This document shows, in pieces, positions 5,754 to 6,001 of a stretch of DNA of 6,001 nt (the first letter of the stretch is position 1; each line of letters begins with the position of its first letter). The DNA is from Ekhidna sp. (GTDB taxonomy: Bacteria > Bacteroidota > Bacteroidia > Cytophagales > Cyclobacteriaceae): assembly GCA_013214445.1 (NCBI GenBank), contig JABSPG010000174.1, forward strand, positions 1-6,001, given 5' to 3'. Made by a program: the position numbers and the translations under genes. A model generated the notes under the pieces. The model had not been told where the DNA came from. It did not search any database and saw nothing but the letters and a program-made list of their open reading frames with translations.

Positions 5754-6001
5754 TTACCTCTTAGGTTCTTGCAGTAGATCAATGAAGTCAATCACATTTG
5801 ACTCCATTGTATGAATCACTTTACCCATCTTAGAAACGAGGTAGTTATATCCTAAGTATGCAAGAATACCAACAAAAAGTCCTGCTGCAGTGGTTATCAT
5901 CGCTTCATAGATTCCAGATGACAATAGCTTCGGACTAACGGCACCTTCTTCTTGCGCTATAGCAATAAAGGCCTGGATCATCCCTGTCACAGTTCCTAGG
6001 A
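5754..6001 (-). CDS. exbB: ExbB/TolQ/MotA family proton channel, C-terminal part (cut by window end)
   Basis: The frame is open to the right window edge, so the GTG at 5990 is internal and only the last 81 complete codons are visible. They begin with LGTVTGMIQAF, the canonical ExbB/TolQ loop and helix motif (GLLGTVxGMIxAF). They continue with LSSGIYEAMITTAAGLFVGILAYLGYNYL, matching the last transmembrane helix with its conserved small and Thr residues that line the proton path. A ~35-residue cytoplasmic tail ends in EPKR. ExbB forms the pentameric channel around ExbD. This is the most upstream visible gene of the exbB-exbD-tonB-folC unit; its promoter and N-terminus lie beyond the window. Confidence 0.93.
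   Translation of the reverse strand, partial: LGTVTGMIQAFIAIAQEEGAVSPKLLSSGIYEAMITTAAGLFVGILAYLGYNYLVSKMGKVIHTMESNVIDFIDLLQEPKR
5757..5761 (-). promoter_or_regulatory. Shine-Dalgarno site of exbD
   Basis: AGAGG on the - strand, 6 nt upstream of the exbD ATG and embedded in the last codons of exbB. It is the clearest ribosome binding site in the window and supports ATG 5750. Confidence 0.6.

Noticed and set aside
5988..5990. GTG at 5990 as start of the ExbB gene
   Set aside because: The frame continues to the window edge and encodes LGT directly before it, part of the conserved LGTVxGMIxAF motif, so the true start is outside the window.

Overview
The window looks like chromosomal core sequence from a member of the Bacteroidota, most likely a Cytophagales-type marine or soil bacterium. 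The evidence is the moderately AT-rich composition, the scarcity of strong Shine-Dalgarno sites, the Bacteroidota-type sequences of TrmB, ExbD and the TonB-like protein, and the gene order exbB-exbD-tonB-folC. The genus cannot be fixed from the sequence alone. There are eight genes, two of them cut by the window edges. I see no tRNA, rRNA, CRISPR array, insertion sequence or phage gene.

Left part, + strand (1-1999): the 3' end of a CocE/NonD-family serine hydrolase (its catalytic residues lie outside the window), then two divergent MsrA-family genes. The first (911-1417) is a normal methionine-S-sulfoxide reductase with a GCFWG active site. The second (1481-1999) is a remote paralogue with a GCHWC active site, so it has a CXXC pair, and it lacks several usual MsrA residues. 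A 13-bp hairpin followed by a T-rich run separates the two.

Middle (2000-3272): trmB (tRNA m7G46 methyltransferase) on the - strand, starting at TTG, faces the second MsrA gene tail to tail. It is divergent, with only 27 bp between start codons, from a small secreted helical protein of unknown function (+ strand, 2748-3272).

Right part, - strand (3269-6001): a tightly packed operon, read from right to left, of exbB (cut at the window edge), exbD, a TonB-like transducer with a very acidic linker, and folC. The junctions are 3 nt, TAATG (1-nt overlap) and ATGA (4-nt overlap), so translational coupling is likely. ExbB, ExbD and TonB-like together make a proton-motive-force-driven envelope machine. 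FolC is a cytosolic folate enzyme that shares the transcript. folC and the secreted-protein gene overlap tail to tail by TTAA.

I did not find a clearly new biological system. The points most worth a second look are the CXXC-type MsrA paralogue, the TonB-like protein with Gln where TonB normally has its membrane His, and the small secreted protein with a His-rich tail.
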